Part shown: positions 1 to 5,620 of the stretch, piece after piece | Numbering within the stretch: position 1 is the first letter of the stretch | Layout: each line of letters starts with the position of its first letter | NCBI GenBank assembly: GCA_019247255.1 | Contig: JAFAPJ010000142.1 | Location: 1 to 6,961, forward strand | Reading direction: 5' to 3' | From: Methylobacteriaceae bacterium | Lineage (GTDB): Bacteria; Pseudomonadota; Alphaproteobacteria; Rhizobiales; Beijerinckiaceae | DNA length: 6,961 bases | Translations under genes and position numbers: made by a program | Notes under the pieces: model-generated | What the model was told of the DNA's origin: nothing | Seen by the model: only the letters and a program-made list of their open reading frames with translations | The model's database searches: none

Positions 1-277
1 GCACGGCCTCGCCGTAGCGCCGCCCCGCCGGGTAGCGGGGCCAATGGGGCGGGCCGAGGCGCTGCACGCGTCCGCCTTCCTGGTCGACGAGGATCGGCGC
101 GTCCGGGCGCCCGACCGCCTCCCGCAGACTCGCCGTCAGCGCCAGGACGTCCTCCGGCGTGCCGATGTTGCGCCGAAACAGGATGAAGCCGAACGGCCGG
201 GTTTCGCGGAAGAAGGCCCGCTCCGAATCGAGAAGGACGGGGCCGGCGCAGCCGGCCACGAAGGCGCGTGGGGTCAA
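1..277 (-). CDS. nagZ: Beta-N-acetylhexosaminidase NagZ (GH3), N-terminal part, cut by window edge
   Basis: NagZ is a cytoplasmic glycoside hydrolase of family 3. It removes GlcNAc from GlcNAc-1,6-anhydroMurNAc (peptides) during peptidoglycan recycling. The visible 92 codons begin MTPRAFVAGCAGPVLL and contain FGFILFRRNIGTPEDV (residues 29-44) and the GH3 signature ILVDQEGGRVQRL (62-74), whose Asp65 corresponds to the family's substrate-binding Asp in the D-x-E-G-G-R-V motif. The catalytic His/Asp region lies beyond the window. The start is a TTG: no ATG or GTG occurs in this frame between it and the upstream gene's stop, and a good Shine-Dalgarno sits 5 nt before it. The gene follows the SPOR gene by 38 bp and is probably translated from the same transcript. 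Family call is very secure; the exact start is likely but not proven. Confidence 0.93.
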   Translation of the reverse strand, partial: MTPRAFVAGCAGPVLLDSERAFFRETRPFGFILFRRNIGTPEDVLALTASLREAVGRPDAPILVDQEGGRVQRLGPPHWPRYPAGRRYGEAV

Positions 278-282
278 GCTTT

Positions 283-288
283 CTCTCC
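283..288 (-). promoter_or_regulatory. Ribosome binding site of nagZ
   Basis: On the minus strand the sequence reads GGAGAG, then 5 nt (AAAGC), then TTG. It is the strongest Shine-Dalgarno match in the gap between the SPOR gene and nagZ, and it decides the TTG start. Confidence 0.7.
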
Positions 289-315
289 GGCGCGGCGCGT
301 GCGCGGCGCCACGGG

Positions 316-1986
316 TCAGTTGGCCGTGACGGTGCAGGCCCCGCCCGAGGCCTTGAGCCGCGTGCAGAGCGTGGTGGCGGCCTCGCGCGTCATCGGGCCG
401 ACCTTGACCCGGTAGACGGAGCGACCGTTCACCTCGGCGCGCGCGATGGAGGCGGGCCGCCCGCCGAGATCGGTGGCGTAGCGATCGGAGAGCTGCTCGT
501 AGCTCTGCCGCGCCTCGTCCTCGCTCGTGCGCGACGCGATCTGGACCGAGAAGGCGGCGCGTCGGGGGGCCGGCTGAGCGGCCGCGGCGGTCGTCGTCTC
601 GCCTTCGGCACCCGCGTCGGGCGGCGCCGCGGGCTGAGGAGCCGCGGCCGTGCGGGCGTTCCCGCGATCGGCCGGACGGCCGAGCTGGAGAGGCGCGTTG
701 CCCGAAGCCTGCGCGTCGCGAGCCGGCTGGCCCGAGGCTCGCGCGGGTGCGCCGCCGGGAGTCGAGGTCGGCGTCGCGGAAGCGGCGGCGCTCGCGGCCC
801 GCAGCTCGCCCCGCGGCCGCTGCGGCGGGAGAACCGTCACGGCCGCGGGCGCCGCCGCGGGCGTCGTCCCGCCGGGCGTCGCGGACGGAGCGGCCGGGAT
901 TGCGGCAGCCGGCGCGGCAGCCGCCGCGGACGGGGCCGGCGCGCCGTTCGGCCCGATCGGGATCGTCGGCACCGCAACAGGCGCGGGAAGGGAGGAGAAG
1001 CTCGGGATGGAGGGCTGCGCGGACGCCGTCTGGGCCGGCGCCGACGGCGGGTTGTCGTAGCTCGACCCGTCCGGCCGTACCACGACGGTCCGGACGCGGC
1101 GCGGCTCGCCCAGCACGCTCGACAAGGCATTCCCGGCGGCCTGCGGGCCGCGCAGCTCGGCCGGCGGCGCGTCGGGCGCCGCGTTCGGCGCAGCCGCGAC
1201 CGCGGCCGGGGCGGGCGGAACGGGCGCCGGCGTGGGCGTGGGCGGCAGGTCCGGGGGCGCCGGCAGGTTGCGCGCGGCTTCCCGCACGTCGACCGGCTGC
1301 TCCTGGCGGTCGACAAGGCGGGCCTTGCCCCCGTCGCCCGCGCCCTTCTCGAGGATCTGCCGGTCCTGGTTCGGAATGTCGATGCCGCCGGGGTCCTGCG
1401 GGGCGACCTTGGTGGGTGCGGTATCGGCCGTGATGAGCGGAGGCGGACCGGAGAATGAGAAGCTTCCGGTGCCGCTCCGCCACAGGGCGGCGCCTGCGAC
1501 CACGCCGCTCGCGACCACGACGAGCCCGAGCGCGGCGGCGAGCCGGGCACGCGAGCGCCGGGGCTTCAGGGGCCGAAAATCGTCCGACGCGAAGGCATTG
1601 GCGGGATCGCCATAGGCATCGGCGATCGGGTCGAAGGCCGGCGTCTCGCCCAAGCGGTCGCCCAGGACGGCGCGATCCTCGTCGGTGAGAACGGGATCAT
1701 CGGGTTGGGACGGAGCCGGGCGTGCCGGCTGCTCCGCCACCTTCGGGGCGCTCGCGTCGGCATCGCCCAAGATGTTCCGGAAAGGGTCGTTCTGCCCGAC
1801 GATCCGGGCGAGCTCGGCGAGAGGGTCCGGCCGGGCGGGGTCGAGCCGCGGCTCGGCGCGCGTCGGCGCGACGACGGGCGGCGCCTTGGCCGGAGCGACC
1901 GGCGCGGACGCGCCGACCGAGCGACGCAGCTGGCGCTCGATCTCGTCGAGGTCGATCTCGAACCGCTGATGTCTCGTCTCGGTCAT
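316..1986 (-). CDS. Membrane-anchored SPOR domain protein (peptidoglycan-binding, cell-division type)
   Basis: This 556-residue bitopic protein has four parts. Residues 1-146 form a charged cytoplasmic region with a short motif, LARIVGQNDPFRNIL (59-73), that I recall as typical of alphaproteobacterial SPOR proteins. Residues about 147-169 form one membrane segment (ALGLVVVASGVVAGAALW). Residues about 170-476 are a long Ala/Pro-rich, probably disordered periplasmic linker, with one more ordered-looking island, RRVRTVVVRPDGSSY (296-310). Residues about 477-553 are a C-terminal SPOR domain, starting AAFSVQIASRTSEDEA and including YRVKVGPMTREAA (525-537). SPOR domains bind glycan strands stripped of stem peptides and so bring proteins to the division septum. 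Cys541 and Cys551 in the SPOR domain could form a disulfide (inference). The ATG at 1986 begins MTETRHQRFEIDLDEIE and has only a weak ribosome site. The gene lies 54 bp after argS and 38 bp before nagZ. No catalytic domain is visible, so its partner and exact role are unknown. Confidence 0.9.
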   Translation of the reverse strand: MTETRHQRFEIDLDEIERQLRRSVGASAPVAPAKAPPVVAPTRAEPRLDPARPDPLAELARIVGQNDPFRNILGDADASAPKVAEQPARPAPSQPDDPVLTDEDRAVLGDRLGETPAFDPIADAYGDPANAFASDDFRPLKPRRSRARLAAALGLVVVASGVVAGAALWRSGTGSFSFSGPPPLITADTAPTKVAPQDPGGIDIPNQDRQILEKGAGDGGKARLVDRQEQPVDVREAARNLPAPPDLPPTPTPAPVPPAPAAVAAAPNAAPDAPPAELRGPQAAGNALSSVLGEPRRVRTVVVRPDGSSYDNPPSAPAQTASAQPSIPSFSSLPAPVAVPTIPIGPNGAPAPSAAAAAPAAAIPAAPSATPGGTTPAAAPAAVTVLPPQRPRGELRAASAAASATPTSTPGGAPARASGQPARDAQASGNAPLQLGRPADRGNARTAAAPQPAAPPDAGAEGETTTAAAAQPAPRRAAFSVQIASRTSEDEARQSYEQLSDRYATDLGGRPASIARAEVNGRSVYRVKVGPMTREAATTLCTRLKASGGACTVTAN

Positions 1987-2040
1987 GCCTGCTCAACCCG
2001 CTCGTCGGCCCGACCGGGGCGCCCGCTCGTCCGGCCAAGC

Positions 2041-3798
2041 TTAGCGCATTTCGTCCGGTGCGCTCACGCCGAGGATGGACAGCCCCGACCGAAGCACGCC
2101 CGCGACGGCGCCGATGAGCGCGAGCCTGGCCAGCGTGGAGTCTCGGTCGTCGTGCTTAACAAACCGTAATTGCGGCAAGTCTTTGCCCTTATTCCAGAGG
2201 GCGTGGAAGGCCGCCGCGACATCGTAGAGGAAGAAGGCGATCCGATGCGGCTCGTGTGCGGACGCCGCAGCTTCGACGAGCCGCGGGTACTGAGCGACCC
2301 GCCGCAGAAGGTCGAGCTCGGCCTCGTCCGTGAGCGGCCCGAGTCCGGCCGCCCGCAGCTCCTCGACCGTCGGGGCCGCCCCGAGCGTCTCCCCGGCCTG
2401 CCGGAACACGGAGGCGATCCGGGCATGGGCATACTGGACGTAGAAGACCGGGTTGTCCTTCGATTGCTCGAGGACCTTGGCGAGATCGAAATCGAGCGGC
2501 GCATCGTTCTTCCGGAACAGCATCATGAAGCGGACGGGGTCGCGCCCCACCTCGTCCACGACCTCGCGCAGGGTGACGAAATCGCCCGAGCGCTTCGACA
2601 TGCGCACGGGCTCGCCCGCACGAAACAGCCGCACGAGCTGGCAGAGCTTCACGTCGAGCTCCGCCCGGCCCTCGCTGACAGCGCGGACGGCCGCCTGCAT
2701 CCGCTTCACGTAGCCGCCGTGGTCCGCGCCCCAGACGTCGATCATCCGGTCAAAGCCTCGCGCGACCTTGTCGCGGTGGTAGGCGATATCGGAGGCGAAA
2801 TAGGTGTAGGACCCGTCCGACTTGAGAAGCGGCCGGTCGACGTCGTCGCCGAAGGCGGTCGCCCGGAAGAGCGTCTGCTCCCGGTCCTCCCAGTCCTCGA
2901 TCGCCTGGCCCTTGGGCGGCGCGAGCCGGCCCTCGTAGACGAGGTCTCTCCCCCGCAGGTCGGCGATGGTCGCGGCTATTCGGTCATTTGGCCCTTCGGC
3001 CAACGTGCGCTCGGAGAAGAACACGGCGTGCCGGATGCCGAGCGAGGCGAGATCGTCGCGGATGAGATCCATCATGGCGGCGATCGCGGCGTCGCGCACG
3101 ACGGGCAGCCATTCCGCTTCGGGCCGGTCGCGCAGGGCGGAGCCGTGCGCGGCCGCGAGGCTCGCCCCGACGCCCTTCAGGTAGTCGCCCGGGTAAAGCC
3201 CGGCCGGAATGGCGCCGATCGGCTCGCCGAGCGCTTCGCGGTAGCGCAGGAAGGCCGAGCGCGCGAGCACGTCCACCTGCGCGCCCGCGTCGTTGACGTA
3301 ATACTCGCGGGTGACCTGCCAGCCCGCGACGGCGAGCAGATTCGCGAGCGCGTCGCCGAAGACGGCGCCCCGGCCATGCCCGACATGCATCGGACCGGTC
3401 GGGTTCGCCGAGACATACTCCACGTTGACGGGCCGCCCCGCCCCGGCGCTGCTGCGGCCGAACCCGTCGAGGTCGGCGAGCGCCGCCCGTAGCACGTCGT
3501 GGAGAACCTGGGGGGCGAGCGCCATGTTGATGAAGCCGGGACCGGCGACCGACACGGCGGTCAGACGCAGATCCGCCTGCAGCTCCTCGACGAGAAGTTG
3601 GGCGAGCGCACGCGGCGCGAGTCCGGCCGGCTTGCCGAGAACCATGGCGGCGTTCGTCGAGAGATCGCCGTGGGCGGCCTCGCGCGGCGGCTCGACCAGC
3701 ACCCGCGAGGTGTCGAGCCCGGCGGGGATCCGGCCCGCTTCCGCCAAGCGCTGGAGCGCGTCGCCGACGCGCCGTTCGAAAAGCCCGAAGATGTTCAT
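2041..3798 (-). CDS. argS: Arginyl-tRNA synthetase (class I)
   Basis: ArgS attaches arginine to tRNA-Arg using ATP in the cytoplasm, and this type needs the tRNA present to form the adenylate. The 585-residue length is normal for the family. An N-terminal tRNA-binding (Add1-type) domain spans about 1-90. It is followed by the class I HIGH box as [15 protein letters not shown] (130-144, HVGH at 138-141), then [10 protein letters not shown] (165-174), [11 protein letters not shown] (356-366) and the KMSK-equivalent [12 protein letters not shown] (399-410). The DALR anticodon-binding domain spans about 450-585, with [10 protein letters not shown] (452-461) and [14 protein letters not shown] (534-547). 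The chosen ATG gives [11 protein letters not shown], the usual family N-terminus. The frame stays open to a TTG at 3870, but the extra 24 residues look non-coding and would cross a candidate promoter. No clear Shine-Dalgarno precedes the ATG. Codons 536-547 are oddly AT-rich. Confidence 0.97.
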   Translation of the reverse strand: MNIFGLFERRVGDALQRLAEAGRIPAGLDTSRVLVEPPREAAHGDLSTNAAMVLGKPAGLAPRALAQLLVEELQADLRLTAVSVAGPGFINMALAPQVLHDVLRAALADLDGFGRSSAGAGRPVNVEYVSANPTGPMHVGHGRGAVFGDALANLLAVAGWQVTREYYVNDAGAQVDVLARSAFLRYREALGEPIGAIPAGLYPGDYLKGVGASLAAAHGSALRDRPEAEWLPVVRDAAIAAMMDLIRDDLASLGIRHAVFFSERTLAEGPNDRIAATIADLRGRDLVYEGRLAPPKGQAIEDWEDREQTLFRATAFGDDVDRPLLKSDGSYTYFASDIAYHRDKVARGFDRMIDVWGADHGGYVKRMQAAVRAVSEGRAELDVKLCQLVRLFRAGEPVRMSKRSGDFVTLREVVDEVGRDPVRFMMLFRKNDAPLDFDLAKVLEQSKDNPVFYVQYAHARIASVFRQAGETLGAAPTVEELRAAGLGPLTDEAELDLLRRVAQYPRLVEAAASAHEPHRIAFFLYDVAAAFHALWNKGKDLPQLRFVKHDDRDSTLARLALIGAVAGVLRSGLSILGVSAPDEMR

Positions 3799-3850
3799 GG
3801 AGCGTGGGAAATCGCGAAGCGCAGGGCGGGCGCGACCGCCGCTCCCGCGC

Positions 3851-3864
3851 GAGGTCGCGACCTC
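3851..3864. promoter_or_regulatory. Perfect 14-bp palindrome GAGGTCGCGACCTC, possible operator
   Basis: The sequence equals its own reverse complement over 14 bases. It lies between the dgt stop and the argS start and overlaps the candidate argS -10 and predicted start point, where a dimeric repressor would bind. As RNA it would give only a 5-bp stem with a CGCG loop and no following T tract, so a terminator is less likely. No known regulator motif was recognised. Confidence 0.3.
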
Positions 3865-3889
3865 TAGCAATCGCCCCCGCCCCTGTCAC
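3861..3889 (-). promoter_or_regulatory. Candidate sigma-70 promoter for argS
   Basis: In the 116-bp gap between dgt and argS, the minus strand has GTGACA (+ strand 3884-3889, 5 of 6 matches to TTGACA), a 17-nt spacer, then TAGAGG (3861-3866, 3 of 6 matches to TATAAT). Transcription would begin near 3854, leaving a leader of about 56 nt. The -10 match is weak, so this is tentative. The alternative is read-through from dgt alone. Confidence 0.3.
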
Positions 3890-3914
3890 CTCGCCGACGC
3901 GGAGGGTGGTCGGA

Positions 3915-5144
3915 TCACCAGAGGCGCAGGTCGGGCGTCGTCGGGAACAAGCGCCGGTGCTCGGCAATCGCGTAGCGGTCGGTCATCCCGGCGATGTAAT
4001 CCGCCACGCGCCGGACACGCTTTGCCTCGGAGGCGCCGGCGAGATCGGCCCGCCAATCCTCCGGCAGAAGGTCCGGCTCAGCCGTGAAGCGCGCGAAGAG
4101 GTCGCGCACGATCGAATCGGCGTCCTGGCGAACCGCCATGAGGCGGGGGTGCCGGTAGAGCCGCGGGAACAGCACGTCCTTGATCGCCCGATCCGCTGCA
4201 GCGAGCGGCGGGCTGAAGGCGACGACGGCGTCCGCGGCGTCGCGGATGTCGTCCGGCCGCGTCGGCGCGAGTGCCTCGAGCCGCCGCGCGCTCTCCGCGA
4301 GCACGTCCTCGACGAGGCGCGTGATCACGCGACGGACGAGCTCGTGAATGCGGCGTGACGAGTCGAGCCCCGGGCCGAGCGCAGCGACCTCGGCGAGGAG
4401 CTCGGCCAGGAACGGCACGTCCTCCAGGTCCTCGATCTGCAGGATGCCGGCGCGCAGCCCGTCGTCGATGTCGTGGGCGTCGTAGGCGATGTCGTCCGCG
4501 ATCGCGGCCGCCTGCGCCTCGGCGGGCGGAAAGGTCGACAGGCCGAGCGGCTGGAGCGCGTCGTAGTCGAGGATGGCGCCGGGGATGCCGCGACCGGCGT
4601 AGCGCGGCGTCGGGCGTCCCGCGCGATCGAGGAGCGGCCCGTTATGCTTCACGAGGCCCTCGAGCGTCTCGAACGTGAGGTTAAGCCCGTCATAGGCCGC
4701 GTAGCGCCGCTCGAGCCGGGTCACGACCCGCAGCGCCTGGGCGTTGTGGTCGAAGCCGCCGGCTCGGGCGAGGCAGGCGTCGAGCGCGTCCTCGCCCGTA
4801 TGGCCGAACGGCGTGTGGCCGAGATCGTGGGCGAGCGCGATCGCCTCGGCGAGGTCTTCGTCGAGCCCCAGCGAGCGGGCGAGCGCGCGGGCGATCTGCG
4901 CAACCTCCAGCGTGTGCGTCAGCCGGGTCCGGAAGTGGTCGCCCTCGTGATAGAGGAAGACCTGCGTCTTGTGCATGAGCCGGCGAAAAGCCGTCGAATG
5001 GAGGATGCGGTCGCGGTCGCGCTGAAAATCGCTGCGCGTCGCCGACCCGTCCTCCGGGACGAGTCGTCCATGGCCCGTGGCCGGGTCGCAGGCGTAAGGC
5101 GCGCGCCAGCGCTCGCCGGGCGCGCCCAAAGCTCCTCGCCGCAT
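3915..5144 (-). CDS. dgt: Deoxyguanosinetriphosphate triphosphohydrolase-like protein (HD superfamily dNTPase)
   Basis: Dgt-family enzymes cleave dGTP, or several dNTPs in the broader subgroup, into the deoxynucleoside and tripolyphosphate, which affects dNTP pool balance. At 409 residues this matches the shorter dNTPase-like group rather than the roughly 505-residue E. coli Dgt. The N-terminal signature is [20 protein letters not shown] (37-56). The metal site is complete: His77 in [10 protein letters not shown], His106-Asp107 in [18 protein letters not shown] (104-121), and the distal Asp217/218 in [15 protein letters not shown] (215-229). [11 protein letters not shown] (130-140), [17 protein letters not shown] (153-169) and [11 protein letters not shown] (383-393) are also family-typical. 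The start gives [14 protein letters not shown], with GGGAG 6 nt upstream. The frame runs open back to 5690, but that extension lies antisense to erpA and is rejected. The gene is divergent from erpA and leads the leftward block. Family is certain; substrate range cannot be read from sequence. Confidence 0.95.
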   Translation of the reverse strand: MRRGALGAPGERWRAPYACDPATGHGRLVPEDGSATRSDFQRDRDRILHSTAFRRLMHKTQVFLYHEGDHFRTRLTHTLEVAQIARALARSLGLDEDLAEAIALAHDLGHTPFGHTGEDALDACLARAGGFDHNAQALRVVTRLERRYAAYDGLNLTFETLEGLVKHNGPLLDRAGRPTPRYAGRGIPGAILDYDALQPLGLSTFPPAEAQAAAIADDIAYDAHDIDDGLRAGILQIEDLEDVPFLAELLAEVAALGPGLDSSRRIHELVRRVITRLVEDVLAESARRLEALAPTRPDDIRDAADAVVAFSPPLAAADRAIKDVLFPRLYRHPRLMAVRQDADSIVRDLFARFTAEPDLLPEDWRADLAGASEAKRVRRVADYIAGMTDRYAIAEHRRLFPTTPDLRLW

Positions 5145-5213
5145 CTCGGGCTCCCGGTTGCAGGCCTGCCCGGGGGCCCTTACCTTGCGTGAAAAGTCAG
5201 CGGCAAGACCGAG
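5145..5213. promoter_or_regulatory. Divergent dgt/erpA intergenic region with 10-bp palindrome
   Basis: These 69 bp must hold the start signals for both transcription blocks unless promoters lie inside the genes. The perfect palindrome GCAGGCCTGC sits at 5160-5169. Toward erpA, TTGCAG (5158-5163), a 17-nt spacer and TACCTT (5181-5186) form a poor promoter match, 3 of 6 in each box. Toward dgt only a partial -35-like TTGCCG is visible. No Fe-S or iron regulator site was recognised. The region's role is inferred from the divergent layout rather than from strong motifs. Confidence 0.4.
5151..5155 (-). promoter_or_regulatory. Ribosome binding site of dgt
   Basis: The minus strand reads GGGAG, then 6 nt, then the ATG at 5144. 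This supports that start over the longer open frame, which would overlap erpA. Confidence 0.65.
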
Positions 5214-5543
5214 ATGAGCCACGATATCACCCTGACCGAGCGCGCCGCCCGGCGGATCGGCGAGATCCTGTCGGCGGAGCCCGCCGGCTCCATGTTGCGC
5301 ATCAGCGTGAACGGCGGCGGCTGCTCCGGGTTCAGCTACGGATTCGACATCGACCGGACGCGTCAGGACGACGACCTCGTGGTCGAGCGCGACGGGGCGG
5401 CGGTGCTCGTGGACGAGATGTCGCTCCAATACATGAAGGGCTCGACCGTCGATTTCGTCGACGACCTCATCGGGCAGTCCTTCCGGATCGACAATCCGCA
5501 GGCGACAGCCTCCTGCGGCTGCGGTACGTCCTTCGCCATCTAG
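5214..5543 (+). CDS. erpA: ErpA/IscA-type (A-type) iron-sulfur cluster carrier/insertion protein
   Basis: A-type carriers receive Fe-S clusters from the scaffold machinery and hand them to apo-proteins in the cytoplasm. This 109-residue protein covers the whole HesB/IscA fold. The three conserved cluster-ligand cysteines are present: Cys37 in [12 protein letters not shown] (33-44), and Cys101 and Cys103 in [13 protein letters not shown] (97-109). [17 protein letters not shown] (74-90) is also family-typical. The ATG start gives [15 protein letters not shown]; the ribosome site is weak (AAGACCGAG just before it). Whether it is functionally ErpA, IscA or SufA is not decided by sequence alone; ErpA is the name I would give because it stands alone, away from isc or suf genes in this window. 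It is divergent from dgt. A 21-bp tandem duplication starts in its last codons and runs past the stop. Confidence 0.9.
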   Translation: MSHDITLTERAARRIGEILSAEPAGSMLRISVNGGGCSGFSYGFDIDRTRQDDDLVVERDGAAVLVDEMSLQYMKGSTVDFVDDLIGQSFRIDNPQATASCGCGTSFAI

Positions 5544-5575
5544 GGCGCCGCCGGCGTCATCTGGGGCGCCGCCGG
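5534..5575 (+). repeat. 21-bp tandem duplication spanning the erpA stop codon
   Basis: Two directly adjacent 21-bp units (5534-5554 and 5555-5575) match at 19 of 21 positions and share the 3' core GGGCGCCGCCGG. The first unit encodes the final erpA residues and contains the TAG stop; at the same place the second unit reads TGG. The GGCGCC cores (5544-5549 and 5565-5570) can also pair with each other as a stem in the transcript. Confidence 0.8.
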
Positions 5576-5588
5576 GCTCTCGGGAGCC
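5575..5588 (+). other. Small GC hairpin after erpA
   Basis: GGCTC, the loop TCGG, then GAGCC form a 5-bp stem just after the tandem repeat. No T run follows, so a classical intrinsic terminator is not supported. It could stabilise the erpA transcript end or reduce read-through into the next gene. Confidence 0.25.
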
Positions 5589-5608
5589 GTCGCGCGAACC
5601 TGCCGGAT

Positions 5609-5613
5609 GGGAG
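5609..5613 (+). promoter_or_regulatory. Ribosome binding site of the exported unknown protein gene
   Basis: GGGAG is followed by 7 nt and then the ATG at 5621. An ATG at 5607 and a GTG at 5613 nearby are in another frame. Confidence 0.55.
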
Positions 5614-5620
5614 TGGATCG

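Noticed and set aside
268..1458. A 396-residue plus-strand open frame opposite the SPOR gene
   Set aside because: Its translation is a run of Arg, Gly and Ala with no domain. It is the antisense shadow of a GC-rich Ala/Pro linker, while the minus-strand frame has a membrane segment and a SPOR domain.
2170..3492. A 440-residue plus-strand open frame opposite argS
   Set aside because: ArgS motifs ([13 protein letters not shown]) prove the minus-strand frame. The plus-strand frame is a long stop-free shadow expected at this GC content and shows no recognisable domain.
3799..3870. N-terminal extension of argS from a TTG at 3870
   Set aside because: The extra residues do not resemble ArgS, the TTG lacks a ribosome site, and [11 protein letters not shown] is the usual family N-terminus.
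5544..5588. Rho-independent terminator after erpA
   Set aside because: GC-rich stems are present but there is no T tract, and stem formation is easy by chance in such DNA. Kept only as a low-confidence hairpin.
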